Source: Dendrocalamus latiflorus (taxonomy: Eukaryota; Streptophyta; Magnoliopsida; Poales; Poaceae). From it: DNA of 64,000 bases. The position numbers were made by a program, and so were the translations under genes. The stretch covers positions 4,583,126 through 4,647,125 of the forward strand of contig CM029610.1 of assembly GCA_017311315.1 (NCBI GenBank), read 5' to 3'. Of the stretch, positions 14,075 through 25,202 are shown piece after piece; position 1 is the stretch's first letter; every line of letters starts with the position of its first letter. Below the pieces are notes generated by a model. The model made no database searches and had not been told where the DNA came from. It worked only from the letters and a program-made list of their open reading frames with translations.

Positions 14075-14472
14075 GAGCCTGTTTGGGAGAGCTCCACCAT
14101 TGAAAACGTGGATCTGAAACAGCAGCTCCACCATGGAGTAGCTCCACCATGGAGTAGCTCCACCGTGGATCTGGGATCCCACCATGGAGTGTTTGGCTTG
14201 TACAGCAGCTCCAGATCCACAAAATTGAGGTTTTGGTGGGAATGACCACTTTTGGTGGGATGGGGTGTGTAACCAGTGGCATTGGTGGGTAATTACCACC
14301 CAACTCCACGATGGAGCACCCCTTGAGGAGCTCCATGAAATCCATAGATCTGGCCCTCAGATCCAGGATTTTGGTGGATCCAGATTTCGCGGAGCTGGAG
14401 CGTTTAGGTAAAATTTCGTGGAGTGGAGCTATTTTTCGTGAATCTGGAGCTGATGGAGCTCTCCCAAACAGA
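14075..14472. mobile_element. hAT-like MITE with internal GGAGCTCCA repeats
   Basis: The ends form an inverted repeat: GCCTGTTTGGGAGAGCT on the left and AGCTCTCCCAAACAG on the right. CCCTTA stands directly outside each end, with two further bases mismatched, which would be a degraded 8-bp hAT target duplication. The interior is made of short direct repeats of GTAGCTCCACCATGGA and of GGAGCTNNNGGAGCT segments. It has no coding capacity. Confidence 0.7.
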
Positions 14473-15412
14473 CCCTTACTCCTTCAACCTCTCTTGCAAT
14501 CAATCAAAACCTAAAAACCATATCCAAAAAAATCAAAAGTCAAAGCACTTTTGAGTCGCTGACAAAGGGGTCTTAATCTCCCATGCGACGCATAATCGAC
14601 CGGCATGTGACCGTGTCTGGCCGGCTAACTGCACAATATATATCTGTGTGATCAGAAATGCTAGGATACATCACATATGAGTCGCTGACAAATTGCCCCT
14701 CCCCGAATTTCCTGCCGACTAGTCATTTATGTCTATCATATATAGATTTGTCGGAGCGTTTTTATGAACGTTTTCTACGTGTTTCGTTCGTACGCGTAGC
14801 GGATCCGTCTATATACACATATGCGATGCCTTGCTGGCTTATTAGGGAATGGACGTACCTAAAAGGACTTCTCAGGTCTAGGGGGGGTGTTTCGTTGCAA
14901 GGGCAGGGAACACAGTGAGTGGGGGGCGTCGGTCAGGTCACTGTCCGAGTGGAATCCAATTTTCCAAAGCTCCTAGCATAGATCGTGCCCGTTCCGGATG
15001 CCATGACGCTTCTTGACATTGGGATCGCCATGTGGAACGTGGTGTGTGAGTTTTTCTTTACTGCGACGGATGGTTTTTGAGTCTAATATAAGTGTTTATA
15101 TGAATGAATCGAATATCGATAAGTTGTTTTGAAAAGACTGTTCCAATAAATTATTTCAAAAAGATGATCGAGAAGTCGTTCCGTTTGTTTGTTTGTTCGA
15201 GAGAAACCATAAATCATAAATTGAAAAATTAGGAACCGTGGAGTTGGATAGAATTGCGTCGAGAGAGTAAGCGTTTTTATCAGCTTTCCCAGCTCGACGT
15301 TTGGTTTGTTTGCGCTTTTGTTCCATTCATGCATGGGTTATAATTCATGCACCAACTAATTCGTCGGAATAGTTCACTGTTACCATATTTATTATTAAGA
15401 TAATGTTAATAA

Positions 15413-16699
15413 GAGCCTGTTTGGTAGAGCTCTAAATTTTCATTTTTCAACTTCTGCTTTGGATTATCTGAGAATTTACTTATCTGAGAATCTGGAGTGG
15501 TTTCTGAAAAGTGTTTGGCTAGTAGGTTGGTTTTAAAAAACATAAGAGGGTGATTAGAGGAAAATATACCATTTTACCCTTAGTTGTAATATTTTATCTT
15601 TGTTTGTATCTTATTTCTTTGTATTGTTCATGAAACATAAGGGTGTGGGGGCGATAGCGTTCGAGGGTACATCCGTGGCCGATTGTTGCATTCATTCTGG
15701 ATTCGATCCGTATGTATTATTTCATGAATTCATATTACACATCACAATACATTATACCCAAAAGTTGGAGCACTTCACAAATTTCCCATTTAGAACATTT
15801 TACTGAATAATACGACACTATGTGAAGTATCACTTCAGTCACTGCAAAGCTCATCTTATCACTATACATCTATAAGATACAGATCTTGAATTTCTGAAAC
15901 AAAAGAAGAAATTACAACAGCTGCATCGTACACTGGCATCAGCTTCAAAGTTCAGATTTTAGACAACATTGAATAGGATCATGAATTATGGCTGATAAAC
16001 AAAAACTCACAAAGCATGGAATAGGGTAAACAGCTAGCAATACAAACCCTGCAAAAGGCTTTTTTTAAAAAAATTCCAAACCAAGACCATAACTTCATCG
16101 AGCAAAATAGGAAGCAGTTAGCATAATCACGCATTCATTACCACTACTCATATACAAACATTAAGATATTCTCTCACGAGCTAGTTATCAAGTCTAAAAG
16201 ACCATTCCCTGAGATTTTGAAGTAATCCAAAACACAGATATTCATCATCTTCAGGCTGCTATGTGCCACATGTGCATACACAAAACTATATGCAGAAGAT
16301 ATTTTCCAGACCGTGCAAAAGGCTTTATTAGGAATTTCTAATTCAACGGTCTTAAATCTGGATGATTATTAAGAAAAAAACATCCAGGTGATGCCTAAAC
16401 ATATACTTTTTTTAATTCCAAACCAAGACCATAACTTCATCGAGAAACACAAGCAGCAGTAGCATAATCATGCATTCATTACCATTACTCATGTACAAGC
16501 ATTAAGATATTTTCTCATGAGCTAGTTATACCAAAATCGCATGCGACTATTTTCCTCTGTGTACCGTCTCTCGCGAACAACATAATTCAAATATTTAAGC
16601 TATAAGCCATCAGCTCAAAAGAACCCACCCATATATATTCGGTGCAGCTTCACATAATCTGGATGAGAAGCTGGAAGCAGGAGTTATACCAAACGGGTC
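15413..16699. mobile_element. 1.3 kb non-autonomous TIR element, hAT-like ends
   Basis: The left end CCTGTTTGGTAGAGCTC matches the complement of the right end GAGTTATACCAAACGGG at most positions. Inside, a block of about 120 bp occurs twice as a direct repeat (about 16066-16190 and 16413-16530), recognisable by CCAAACCAAGACCATAACTT and CATTAAGATATT. I see no transposase. Confidence 0.55.
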
Positions 16700-16978
16700 G
16701 AAGTACCTTTGTTATGAAAATATCTCCTTTTGTCTAAGCTGGACCAGCTAGCCCTGTGATGTGAACTCGTCATTAAGCTATGCATCGTTGAGTCTCATGC
16801 CCCCAACTAACTTCTTAAAAGCCCTAACTCAACAAAGACGCTCAAAACAATACGGAGAGATCTCTTACAAACTTGGTCATGAAACTTGTAATAGGCTAGA
16901 TGATCTTGACTTAATTGAAGTAGTAGGATACCATTTGATCTTGACTTAAATTTATGTCGGCGAGGGAGATAAGCTTAT

Positions 16979-17218
16979 GGGCCTGTTTTTTACCTTAAAA
17001 ACTGTTTTTTTTTGTTTTTGCTACAGTATCTAACTTTCAAACGGAGTATTTTCTCAAGACGGGATCTACAAGTTAAACAATCTACACGTTAAAAGCCCAC
17101 CATCTGTACCAGCCAAAATCGCAAGTGAGTATCTGTCTCTCCGTAATCTGTACCGTAAACAACTAAAATTCAAAAATTTTAGTTAAAAGTCATAAGTCGT
17201 AGCCGAAAAGAACAGGCC
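16979..17218. mobile_element. MITE family A, copy 1
   Basis: The ends read GGGCCTGTT and AACAGGCC. The interior shares CGGAGTATTTTCTCAAGA, TACACGTTAAAAGCCCA and TCTCTCCGTAATCT with copies at 36511 and 53730. It contains one TGTCTC (17134-17139), the core auxin response element. In this repeat it is more likely chance than an ARF autoregulatory site. Confidence 0.7.
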
Positions 17219-18368
17219 TCAAGTCATGCCTCTGTGTGAACGTGACGTGGTCCTCCGTTGCCGTTGATGAACAGCACTCCGTATGAACAGTTTGAAGATT
17301 TCGCATCTTAATTTCATATGTACATGAATAAGTGATAATTAATTAATCTGCATGGAAGAGGCCTTCTGATTTGCATAGGAGTAATAATTCATTAATCGGG
17401 GGCTAGTTTCCCTTTTTTTTCCCATGAGAGAGAAGAACCAGACACGTACGTACACTTGGCCATTGTACGGTACTCTCCGTATCTATACGTACGTACTGTA
17501 CGTACGTGATAGGGATAGGGGATACTTTTCCCCTTGGGAGAAGGCAGGATATATAGGTAGTTTTTTTTATAGCTAGCGCTTCAAATTAAATTTAAAACTT
17601 GTTGAAACGCTTGAAATGTTTCCCGCGACACTTCTTGCGCTACATGGAAAGGACTGTTACTGTACACTGTTAGTTAGGGGCATATTATTATTTTTGGCTT
17701 ATAACTTTTGGCTGCGGTTTATATTTTTGTGTTGTTCGTGAGAGAGAGTACGGAGTAACATAAACTCGTGTGCAGTTTTGACCGATATAAATGAAGTTAC
17801 GACAGTGTGTACTACAATCAACTTGTAGACCACGTCTTAAAATGATACTTTATTTAAAAACTAGTTAATGTAAAAAAAATTAAAAAGTAGTTTTTAAAAA
17901 CTAAAAAGTATAGGCGCTAGACTAGTTTCCAAGAGTCTAATTGCGCTTTGACCAGAAATATATCACCACATACGACATATGTCACATGTTGGTTTGACCA
18001 CACCATCAATTTGCAATAAACAGCTAGAAGATAATAATAAAGCGCTAACCAGGATGAATAAACACAAGTAAAAAATAGGCAGAATCATGGGGATCTATGA
18101 AATGAAGCCCACTAGATGACCATGACTGAGAATAATAAAGTGTCACCTTTTTTCATCTCAACAGGTTTCGATTCTATACCATTGGCGTTCCTTGTTTTTT
18201 AACTTTTGGTTTTAGTTTCTCACTAAGTTAAAATAAATAGAATAACTTTTTAAAATGTATTCTTTAAATGATTTTTTAACTCAAAATCATATGCGCTGTC
18301 TATGCCAACGTCTCTACAGTCCACTACTACCTCCAAAACCTAGATAAAAGTCACCTATAACTAACGTT

Positions 18369-18619
18369 CCGCTCATTTCGGGTTAAGCTTCTGGCTTATT
18401 TTTCACTATTAATAAATTTCATTTTTTTTGAACTTTTTTGCCGGTTCTTTTTTTCTCGTATTCATTTGCGTTATTCGTGATGAGCTAACATATTTTTTCT
18501 ATTTTTAATTTTTTAAATTTAATTACGCCAAATAAGCTACCTTCAGATACAATATAATTTCATTCAGTTACAGTGTAATTTTAATTATAAGCTATTATTT
18601 TTCAGCCAACCAAATGGGG
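18369..18619 (+). mobile_element. MITE family C, copy 2, upstream of the ARF gene
   Basis: This copy begins CGCTCATTTCGGG and ends AACCAAATGGGGCC. It has the family's TTTTTTGCCGGTTCTTTTT block and AATAAGCTACCTTCAGAT core. It lies about 300 bp before the probable start of the ARF leader, so it may form part of the promoter. Confidence 0.65.
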
Positions 18620-19134
18620 CCTAAAATCCATCGGCCCTTAACCCAAAATAACAATGTGGTTATATACGGCAGCCGAGCCATGTCAACCAGGCCATGGAAA
18701 AGGCGGTGTACAAGGTAGTAGAAAAAACTTTTTTCTCTCTCCTCATTGTGTATATTACATGTGATTATGATGCATCGAATGCCAAAAACCATGTGGTCTT
18801 GTAGCCGTGTACATGCGTACGTGCGTGCATACGTTCCACGGGCAGTAAAAAAAGAGGTGCAAAAACTTACCAGAAGCACGCCGCAGAGAGAAAAGTTGGT
18901 TTAAAAGGCAAGAGAGAGAGGAGAGGGAGAAGCAAAGAGGAGCGCCCCAAGAACTGCATCGGAGCAGCTGCACAAGGCGTAGAAACAGCAGCAGCAAGGA
19001 GAAGCAACCAAGAGAAGCAAGAAGTGAGGAGTGAGAAGTAGACCTCTCTATCTCCCTACTACTCTCCTGGTAGTAGGAGCGAAGTTGCAAGCACAAGCAG
19101 CAAACTATAAGCAAGGAGCAGTAGTAGCAGTGGC

Positions 19135-19251
19135 ATGCTCCTAGTCGACCCCTCCGGCGGCGGCGGCGGCGGTCGGATCTGCCGTGGAGCGAGGGCCGGG
19201 ATCTTCGGGGTTGGGAGCTGTCCCTTTCGAGCTCGTGGCAGCGAGATCTGA
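19135..19251 (+). CDS. uORF 1 in the ARF leader (38 codons)
   Basis: An ATG-started frame beginning MLLVDPSGGGGGGRICRG ends at TGA 19249-19251, 433 bp before the main start. It contains a glycine run from a GGC repeat. It does not overlap the ARF coding sequence. Whether the peptide matters or only the act of translation is not visible here. Confidence 0.4.
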   Translation: MLLVDPSGGGGGGRICRGARAGIFGVGSCPFRARGSEI

Positions 19252-19423
19252 GGCTGCGCGTTCTTCAATCGAGAAGGCTTCGCTGTTCCGGCGCGTTTCT
19301 TTGCAAAGTCGGCGCCTTTGCGCATTTCCGCCCCTTCCTGCTCCTGAAGACAGCGACTCTCTGCAAGCTTCGCAGCTCTTGGAGGTGAAACTGGGGTTCT
19401 TGCATCGAGTGGTTCGCGCCGTG

Positions 19424-19429
19424 ATGTAA
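19424..19429 (+). promoter_or_regulatory. Minimal start-stop uORF (ATG TAA)
   Basis: An ATG followed directly by TAA. Start-stop elements of this kind can stall initiating ribosomes without making a peptide. It lies between the other two uORFs. Confidence 0.4.
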
Positions 19430-19523
19430 AATCTCGACTTCTTGGATCGAAAAGATTGCGCCTTTGGGGGTGGCTGGTCGCGCAGAGCGAGAGGTTTGGC
19501 CAGTTTGGGGGGAGGAGAAAGCG

Positions 19524-19586
19524 ATGGCGCTGGGTTGCTTGCTTCAGACCACGCGCATGTTTGGAAGGGCTCGCGATTTGGTGTAG
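19524..19586 (+). CDS. uORF 3 in the ARF leader (20 aa)
   Basis: The frame runs from ATG 19524 to TAG 19584-19586 and encodes a peptide starting MALGCLLQTTRMF. The ATG context (AGCGATGG) has G at +4 and A at -3, so it should be recognised well. It ends 98 bp before the main ATG, close enough to affect reinitiation. Confidence 0.45.
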   Translation: MALGCLLQTTRMFGRARDLV

Positions 19587-19684
19587 AAAGAAGGGGCTTC
19601 TTCTCTCGTTTTCTCTTCCATTTCGTGCACTCTTGTGTTGCCTTCTAGATCAGTTGTTGAGTTGGCCGAGTGGTGGTGGGAAGA

Positions 19685-22600
19685 ATGAAGCTCTCACCGT
19701 CGGCCGGCGGCGGCCTCCCGGACCAGGCGGGGTCGCCGGAAGGTATGTCATCTCATCTTGGCATTTCAGTTGACGGTTTGTACCGAATTTTTGCTCATTA
19801 ACACTCTCCTCTTCCATTGGTAGTGTAAGTGCGTAGGATAAATTAACTAGGTTGCTTGCTTCTCGTGCTTTAAATTTCTATGTAGTTAAGTGATCCAAAT
19901 TAATCCAATGTGGCAAGCTATCAATTTATTCTTCATTTGAGTGTTTTTTTCTTTTAACAACAGAACTATTCAGTTATTACAATAATACACATGATGCAAT
20001 TGTTTTAAAATTTTGATTCTTTGTAGTCTGCTCATTTACACGTCATTTATTAGTGCAGATTTTTCTTGGCAAAAATCATCCCCCCCCCTAGAAATATGCA
20101 GAAACTGTATTGTTTATAAGATGTAGAAATCATGTTATGAACTTGGAATGGATACTTTTATAAGATGATTCCTAGAGCTACTGTTGTTAAATGAACTTTG
20201 TATTTGCTATGTCTTCTGCTCAAATGATTTTTCCTTTTCAGTAGCAGAAGAGCAGAAGTGCCTTAATTCTGAGTTGTGGCATGCTTGTGCCGGGCCTCTT
20301 GTTTTGTTGCCTGCGGTCGGTAGTCGGGTGGTGTATTTTCCTCAAGGTCACAGTGAGCAGGTTATTCTTCTTCCTCTCACTACAGGTTGCTACAAAGATT
20401 AGACTGAAATGTTGCAGACTTTCTCTGTCAGTTCTGTAAATATTGCGAATTTTCTGTTCAGTTCGATATCTTGCAGCGTTCCATCGTCAGATCTTAAATG
20501 GTTCTGCCTGAACTAAAGATTTTTTTGAGGTGTTAATGAACTTGCATAAATTTCTACCATAGGTAGCCGTGTCAACAAACAAGGAAATGAAGTCCCAGAT
20601 CCCAAACTATCCTAACCTGCCTCCGCAGCTTATATGCCAACTACATAATGTGACCATGCACGTAAGTCTGGAGCTATATAGCACATTTGTTTAAAAACCA
20701 AGTAATATCCCTTGTGTCTCATTAGCTTTGCTGTATTTCTTCCTTCAGGCCGATGCGGAGACAGATGAGGTCTATGCACAGATGACGCTACAGCCACTCA
20801 GCCCGGTAATACAGGATTTCCTACCTACCGCCATCTACATGTATGCTTCTGTTTGTATCTAAGAAGCTTATGTTATCTTTCTTAGTTTTCTTTGCAGCAA
20901 CAGCTCAAGGACCCATTTCTACCTGCTGAATTAAGCACTGCCAGCAAACAACCAACGAATTATTTTTGCAAAACATTAACTGCAAGTGACACAAGTACAC
21001 ATGGTGGATTCTCTGTTCCCCGCCGAGCAGCAGAGAAAGTGTTTCCTCCGCTGGTATGTGTTGTTGAACAGCAATTGTCTGCTGCATCTTTTGGACAGAC
21101 ATGTTTCTTCTTCAGATCAAGTGAACTTAACCATTTGTGGTTCTAAATTTTCCTTGACAATTCTGTAGGATTTCACTCAGCAGCCTCCAGCACAGGAGTT
21201 GATTGCAAATGACCTTCATGGCAATGAGTGGAAATTCCGTCATATCTTTCGAGGTTAGTTATTTTCTAGCACTTTTGTTGGTTCTTATTTTTGGGACTTT
21301 TGGTAGTGCATACGGCCTTGTATCATACCCTTGTTTCATGCAGCTTTGTATTATACAACTCATAAAAGTTTCAGAAACCAGTATGATGAAAATGAACTTG
21401 CAATATCAAATTCTTGGTGCAGGCCAACCAAAGCGGCATCTTCTGACGACAGGTTGGAGCATCTTTGTAAGTGCGAAGAGACTGGTTGCTGGAGACTCTG
21501 TCCTTTTTATCTGGTATATCTGCTCTTTCAATTTTTTCAGAACAATCACTCAGTGCTCTCCTTCTTAACCTTATCATTCCAGCGGAGATTTTTTCTGCTG
21601 ATTGTATTGATATAATCATGTATGTCTTTGGTTGATCAGGAATGACAACAATCAGCTGCTTCTGGGAATTCGACGGGCAAATAGGCCACAAACGGTTATG
21701 CCATCTTCAGTATTGTCTAGTGATAGCATACATATTGGTCTGCTTGCTGCAGCTGCTCATGCTGCATCAACAAATAGCCGGTTTACTATTTTCTACAATC
21801 CAAGGTAGAACAATTTCTTACATATATCTGATCATTTTCCTCTCAAATACTCAGCTTTTCCCATGTGTTTTGCAGAGCAAGCCCTTCAGAGTTTGTTATA
21901 CCACTGGCTAAGTACGTAAAAGCTGTGTACCATACCTGCATATCTGTGGGCATGCGTTTCCGGATGCTTTTCGAGACAGAAGAATCTAGTGTTAGGCGGT
22001 ATGTAAAACCTGTGTTTATCTCTTATAATTTTGTTGTGTGGGCATTGCATCATACTTTATTCTTGTCGTGATTTTACTTGCCCCCGGTATAGGATGTGGA
22101 TAAGTCATGTGATGCCCTTAATATCAGGTTATTTGTGTTGGTGCTTTGTATATAATCTATATATATCTATCTGGTTTTCTCATCTGTCGTAATGAGCTGC
22201 ATGTTTTCAAACTAACTTACATGATATAAGCGGTCTAAATTGGTCAAGTGCTCTTACTTGCAGATACATGGGGACAATTACAGGAATAAGTGATCTTGAC
22301 CCTGTTCGTTGGCCGAACTCGCACTGGCGTTCTGTAAAGGTATATCTTGAAACAAACAAATATCTGTTTGTCTATAAACCTCTACATGCACTTTCACACT
22401 TCTTCACCTGCATCCTAGTCTAGTTTTCAATTAGATGGTGTGTTTTTAGACATATGCTGCCTTGGCTATGACATGCTTGAAAATTAAGCATGCAATCTTT
22501 TTCCTTGAACCATGCAGGTTGGATGGGATGAGTCAACTGCTGGAGAAAGGCAGCCAAGGGTGTCTCTTTGGGAGATTGAGCCTCTGACAACTTTCCCGAT

Positions 22601-24532
22601 GTATCCATCTCCTTTTCCTCTCAGACTAAAGCGTCCATGGCCAACAGGCTTGCCTTCCTTATATGGTACAAGTTACGATTGCATCCTTAGCCAATGCCTT
22701 CAAGCCATAGCAGTGTACAATGTTGATAGATTCAGTTGTTAATGCATTTGCTCTAATGGTTTTTGCAGGTGGAAAGGAGGATGACTTGACCTCTTCTCTT
22801 ATGTGGCTTCGAGATGGTGCAAGCCCAGGTTTCCAGTCATTGAATTTTGGCGGACTTGGTATGAGTCCTTGGATGCAGCCAAGGTTGGATACTTCCCTAC
22901 TTGGTCTGCAACCTGACATGTACCAAACAATAGCGGCAGCAGCTTTACAGAACACCACGAAGCAAGTATCACCTGCATTACTGCAGTTCCAGCAACCTCA
23001 GAACATTGTTGGTAGATCTGCTTTTCTATCGAGTCAGATTCTGCAGCAAGTACAGCCTCAGTTTCAGCAGATGTACCACCAAAACATCAATGAAAACACA
23101 ATCCAAGGCCATACTCAGCCTGAGTACCTCCAGCAACAGTTTCAACACTGCCAGTCATTTAATGAACAGAAGCCACAGCTGCAGCCACAGCAGCAGCAGC
23201 AAGAATCACACTACCAGAAGCAGTCACAGTGTGTGCAAACACCTCAGCATCAACACATGCAAGAACAGAAGCACTTACCCAACTTTCAGTCCGTACCAAA
23301 TGCATGGTCGGCTTTTTCTCAGCTTTCATCCGCCACTGAGTCTTCACCTTCCTCATTGCATACAGTTTCAGCATTCTCACAGCAGCAGAACTTTCCAGAC
23401 ACAAATATCAGCTCTCTCTCTCCATCACATGTCTCGTCCATGCATAACACATTGAGACCATTCCCTTCAGAAGCAGCTTCAACCCTCCCAGCTGTGCCAA
23501 GAACCACCCCTGTACCTGTCTCTGACCCATGGTCATCTAAGCGAGTAGCAGTGGAGTCTGTGATCCCTTCTAGACCTCATGTAATTTCGTCCCAGATAGA
23601 ACAGTTGGATTTGGCGCATCCTAATATCCCTCAAAGCTCTGTATTAGCACCGTTACCTGGAAGAGAGTGCTTGGTGGATCAAGATGGGAGCTCCGATCCT
23701 CAAAATCACCTTTTGTTTGGTGTTAATATAGACTCTCAGTCACTTTTGATGCAAGGTGGCATTTCAAGCCTTCAGAATGACAATGGTTCAAGCACAATAC
23801 CATTTTCCACCACCAATTTCCTGAGCCCTTCTCAAAATGATTTCCCCTTGAATCAAGCACTAACTAGTCCAAGTTGCTTAGATGAATCGGGATATGTTCC
23901 ATGTTCAGAGAATTCTTATGAAGTAAATCGATCGCCTGCAACCTTCGTGAAGGTGAGTGAATTGACTTGTCCACCTGATGCACCATTAATCAACACAGTT
24001 GCTTCCTTTTCACTTCCTTTCCCTGAAGCACTTTGACTTGACAAAATTATGCCCTATAGGTTTACAAAGCTGGAACCGTTGTAAGGTTGCTTGACATCAC
24101 TAGATTTAGCAGCTATGATGAACTTCGTAGTGAGGTAGGGCGCCTATTTGGCCTTGAGGGCCAGTTGGAAGACCCTTCGAGATCAGGCTGGCAGCTTGTA
24201 TTTGTTGACCGAGAGGATGATGTCCTTCTAGTTGGTGATGATCCATGGCAGTAAGTTTTAACAATCCTAATAAGTTCCTGAGTATCCGTCTTTACTGTTT
24301 ATGTGTTCTTACATCTACCGGGCTTGTAATATGCAGGGAATTTGTGAACAGCGTGTCCTGCATAAAGATACTTTCGCTGCAGGAGGTGCAGCAGATGGGC
24401 AAGCAGGGCATTGAGCTCTTGAGCTCAACTCCTGCAAGGAGGCTCGGCAACAGCTGTGACAACTACGTGAGCAGGCAGGAATCAAGAAGCCTAAGCACTG
24501 GAATTGCGTCAGTGGGTTCATTTGACTTCTGA
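19685..24532 (+). CDS. ARF: Auxin response factor, ARF6/ARF8-clade transcriptional activator
   Basis: The coding exons are 19685-19742, 20242-20360, 20563-20661, 20749-20805, 20898-21053, 21169-21253, 21423-21513, 21640-21804, 21876-21998, 22264-22339, 22518-22665, 22769-23952, 24060-24250 and 24337-24532. All introns are GT-AG and all joins keep frame, giving 915 aa. The protein starts [10 protein letters not shown]. It has a flanking dimerisation region with HACAGPL, a B3 DNA-binding domain from about residue 134 ([20 protein letters not shown], later [13 protein letters not shown]), and an ancillary domain to about 390. A glutamine-rich activating middle region (about 393-787, one large exon) and a C-terminal PB1 domain (from 788, acidic [14 protein letters not shown] at 837-850) follow. 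It binds TGTCTC-type auxin response elements and is repressed by Aux/IAA proteins through PB1. The sequence resembles the rice ARF25/ARF17 subgroup. Unusual residues are Leu41 and Cys298, where I expect Ser and Arg. A miR167 site lies in exon 13. Confidence 0.95.
24179..24199 (+). promoter_or_regulatory. miR167 target site in the ARF mRNA
   Basis: The 21 bases in exon 13, over codons for Ser827-Leu833, contain ATCAGGCTGGCAGCTT. This pairs with miR167 apart from a few positions at the ends and one inside. It is the form found in ARF6/ARF8-clade genes, where miR167 directs cleavage. The presence of the site confirms the clade assignment. Confidence 0.85.
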
Positions 24533-25020
24533 AGATAGGGAGCTCATAGCCCTCAGCTTTAGGCTGGCCTGTTCTGTATGTTTCTGCAGCTCTTCCTAGT
24601 TTTGTGACCTGGAACAAAAGCACATAGATCAAGTGTAGCTCAAAGTTATCCACTGTGATAATTATGTCATATGATATCGACTTTTAGTATTAACTACTAC
24701 ATTTTGGTATACATGCCAACTCATTGTCTGGCGTAATACTAATGCCATTAATGTAGGGCCTTTAATTATTAGATTCTTGTTGTGCAGTGTCACACGTGCT
24801 TATTTTGGCCATATTCTGTATATTGATTATGTTTTGGTTCCACAATGTAATGTTGATAGCAAATTAGCAATGGAGGGTAGTCGACCTTTATGCAATGGTG
24901 CAACTTTCGACATTGTAAGTAGGACATTGCATGAAATTCTGTTCAAGAGGCGTGACCAGAGAGTTAATCCTACTATGTTCCACTTGCAAACTCAAGAGTT
25001 GTACTTCCAATATTAATAAG
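24533..25020 (+). other. ARF 3' UTR and downstream flank
   Basis: Non-coding DNA follows the TGA. No single strong AATAAA is present. AATAAT- and AATAATT-like signals occur, so the cleavage site cannot be placed. An open frame at 24777-25016 is not supported as a gene. Confidence 0.45.
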
Positions 25021-25027
25021 CAGCTTA

Positions 25028-25145
25028 TTCTAGGAATGTTGTTACTTCTCCGAGGTTAACATTACTGTAACTGTCATGATGATTAGTTCTAGGAATGTTG
25101 TTACTTCTCCGAGGTTAATATTACTGTTACTGTCATGATGATTAG
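25028..25145. repeat. 59-bp tandem duplication
   Basis: Two adjacent copies of TTCTAGGAATGTTGTTACTT through TGTCATGATGATTAG differ at three or so positions. It ends just before the retroposon's left target duplication. Confidence 0.85.
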
Positions 25146-25202
25146 CAATGCTATTTTGAGTAAGAAGTTGTTTGGTATGATCCTGGAAAAAGAGCTCCAT
25201 AG

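Larger units (their letters stand above)
18885..19684 (+). promoter_or_regulatory. ARF promoter-proximal region and 5' leader with upstream ORFs
   Basis: The sequence changes at about 18885 from AT-rich intergenic DNA to a GA-rich and then GC-rich leader typical of grass mRNAs. A TTTAAAAGG at 18900 is the only TATA-like box nearby. The main ATG at 19685 is preceded by ATGs at 19135, 19424, 19524 and 19557. The first three open separate upstream ORFs, and 19557 is in frame inside the third. Long leaders with uORFs are known for several ARF mRNAs, where they lower translation and require reinitiation. The transcription start is inferred, not seen. Confidence 0.55.

Noticed and set aside
17134..17139. 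TGTCTC auxin response element upstream of the ARF
   Set aside because: It lies inside a repeated MITE 2.5 kb from the start codon; a single core is expected by chance.
22720..22768. Upstream extension of the large open frame at 22720-24036
   Set aside because: These bases are intron 11 of the ARF; TTTTGCAG before 22769 is the acceptor and the phase fits only from there.
24777..25016. 79-codon frame after the ARF
   Set aside because: No domain or codon bias; it lies in the 3' flank.
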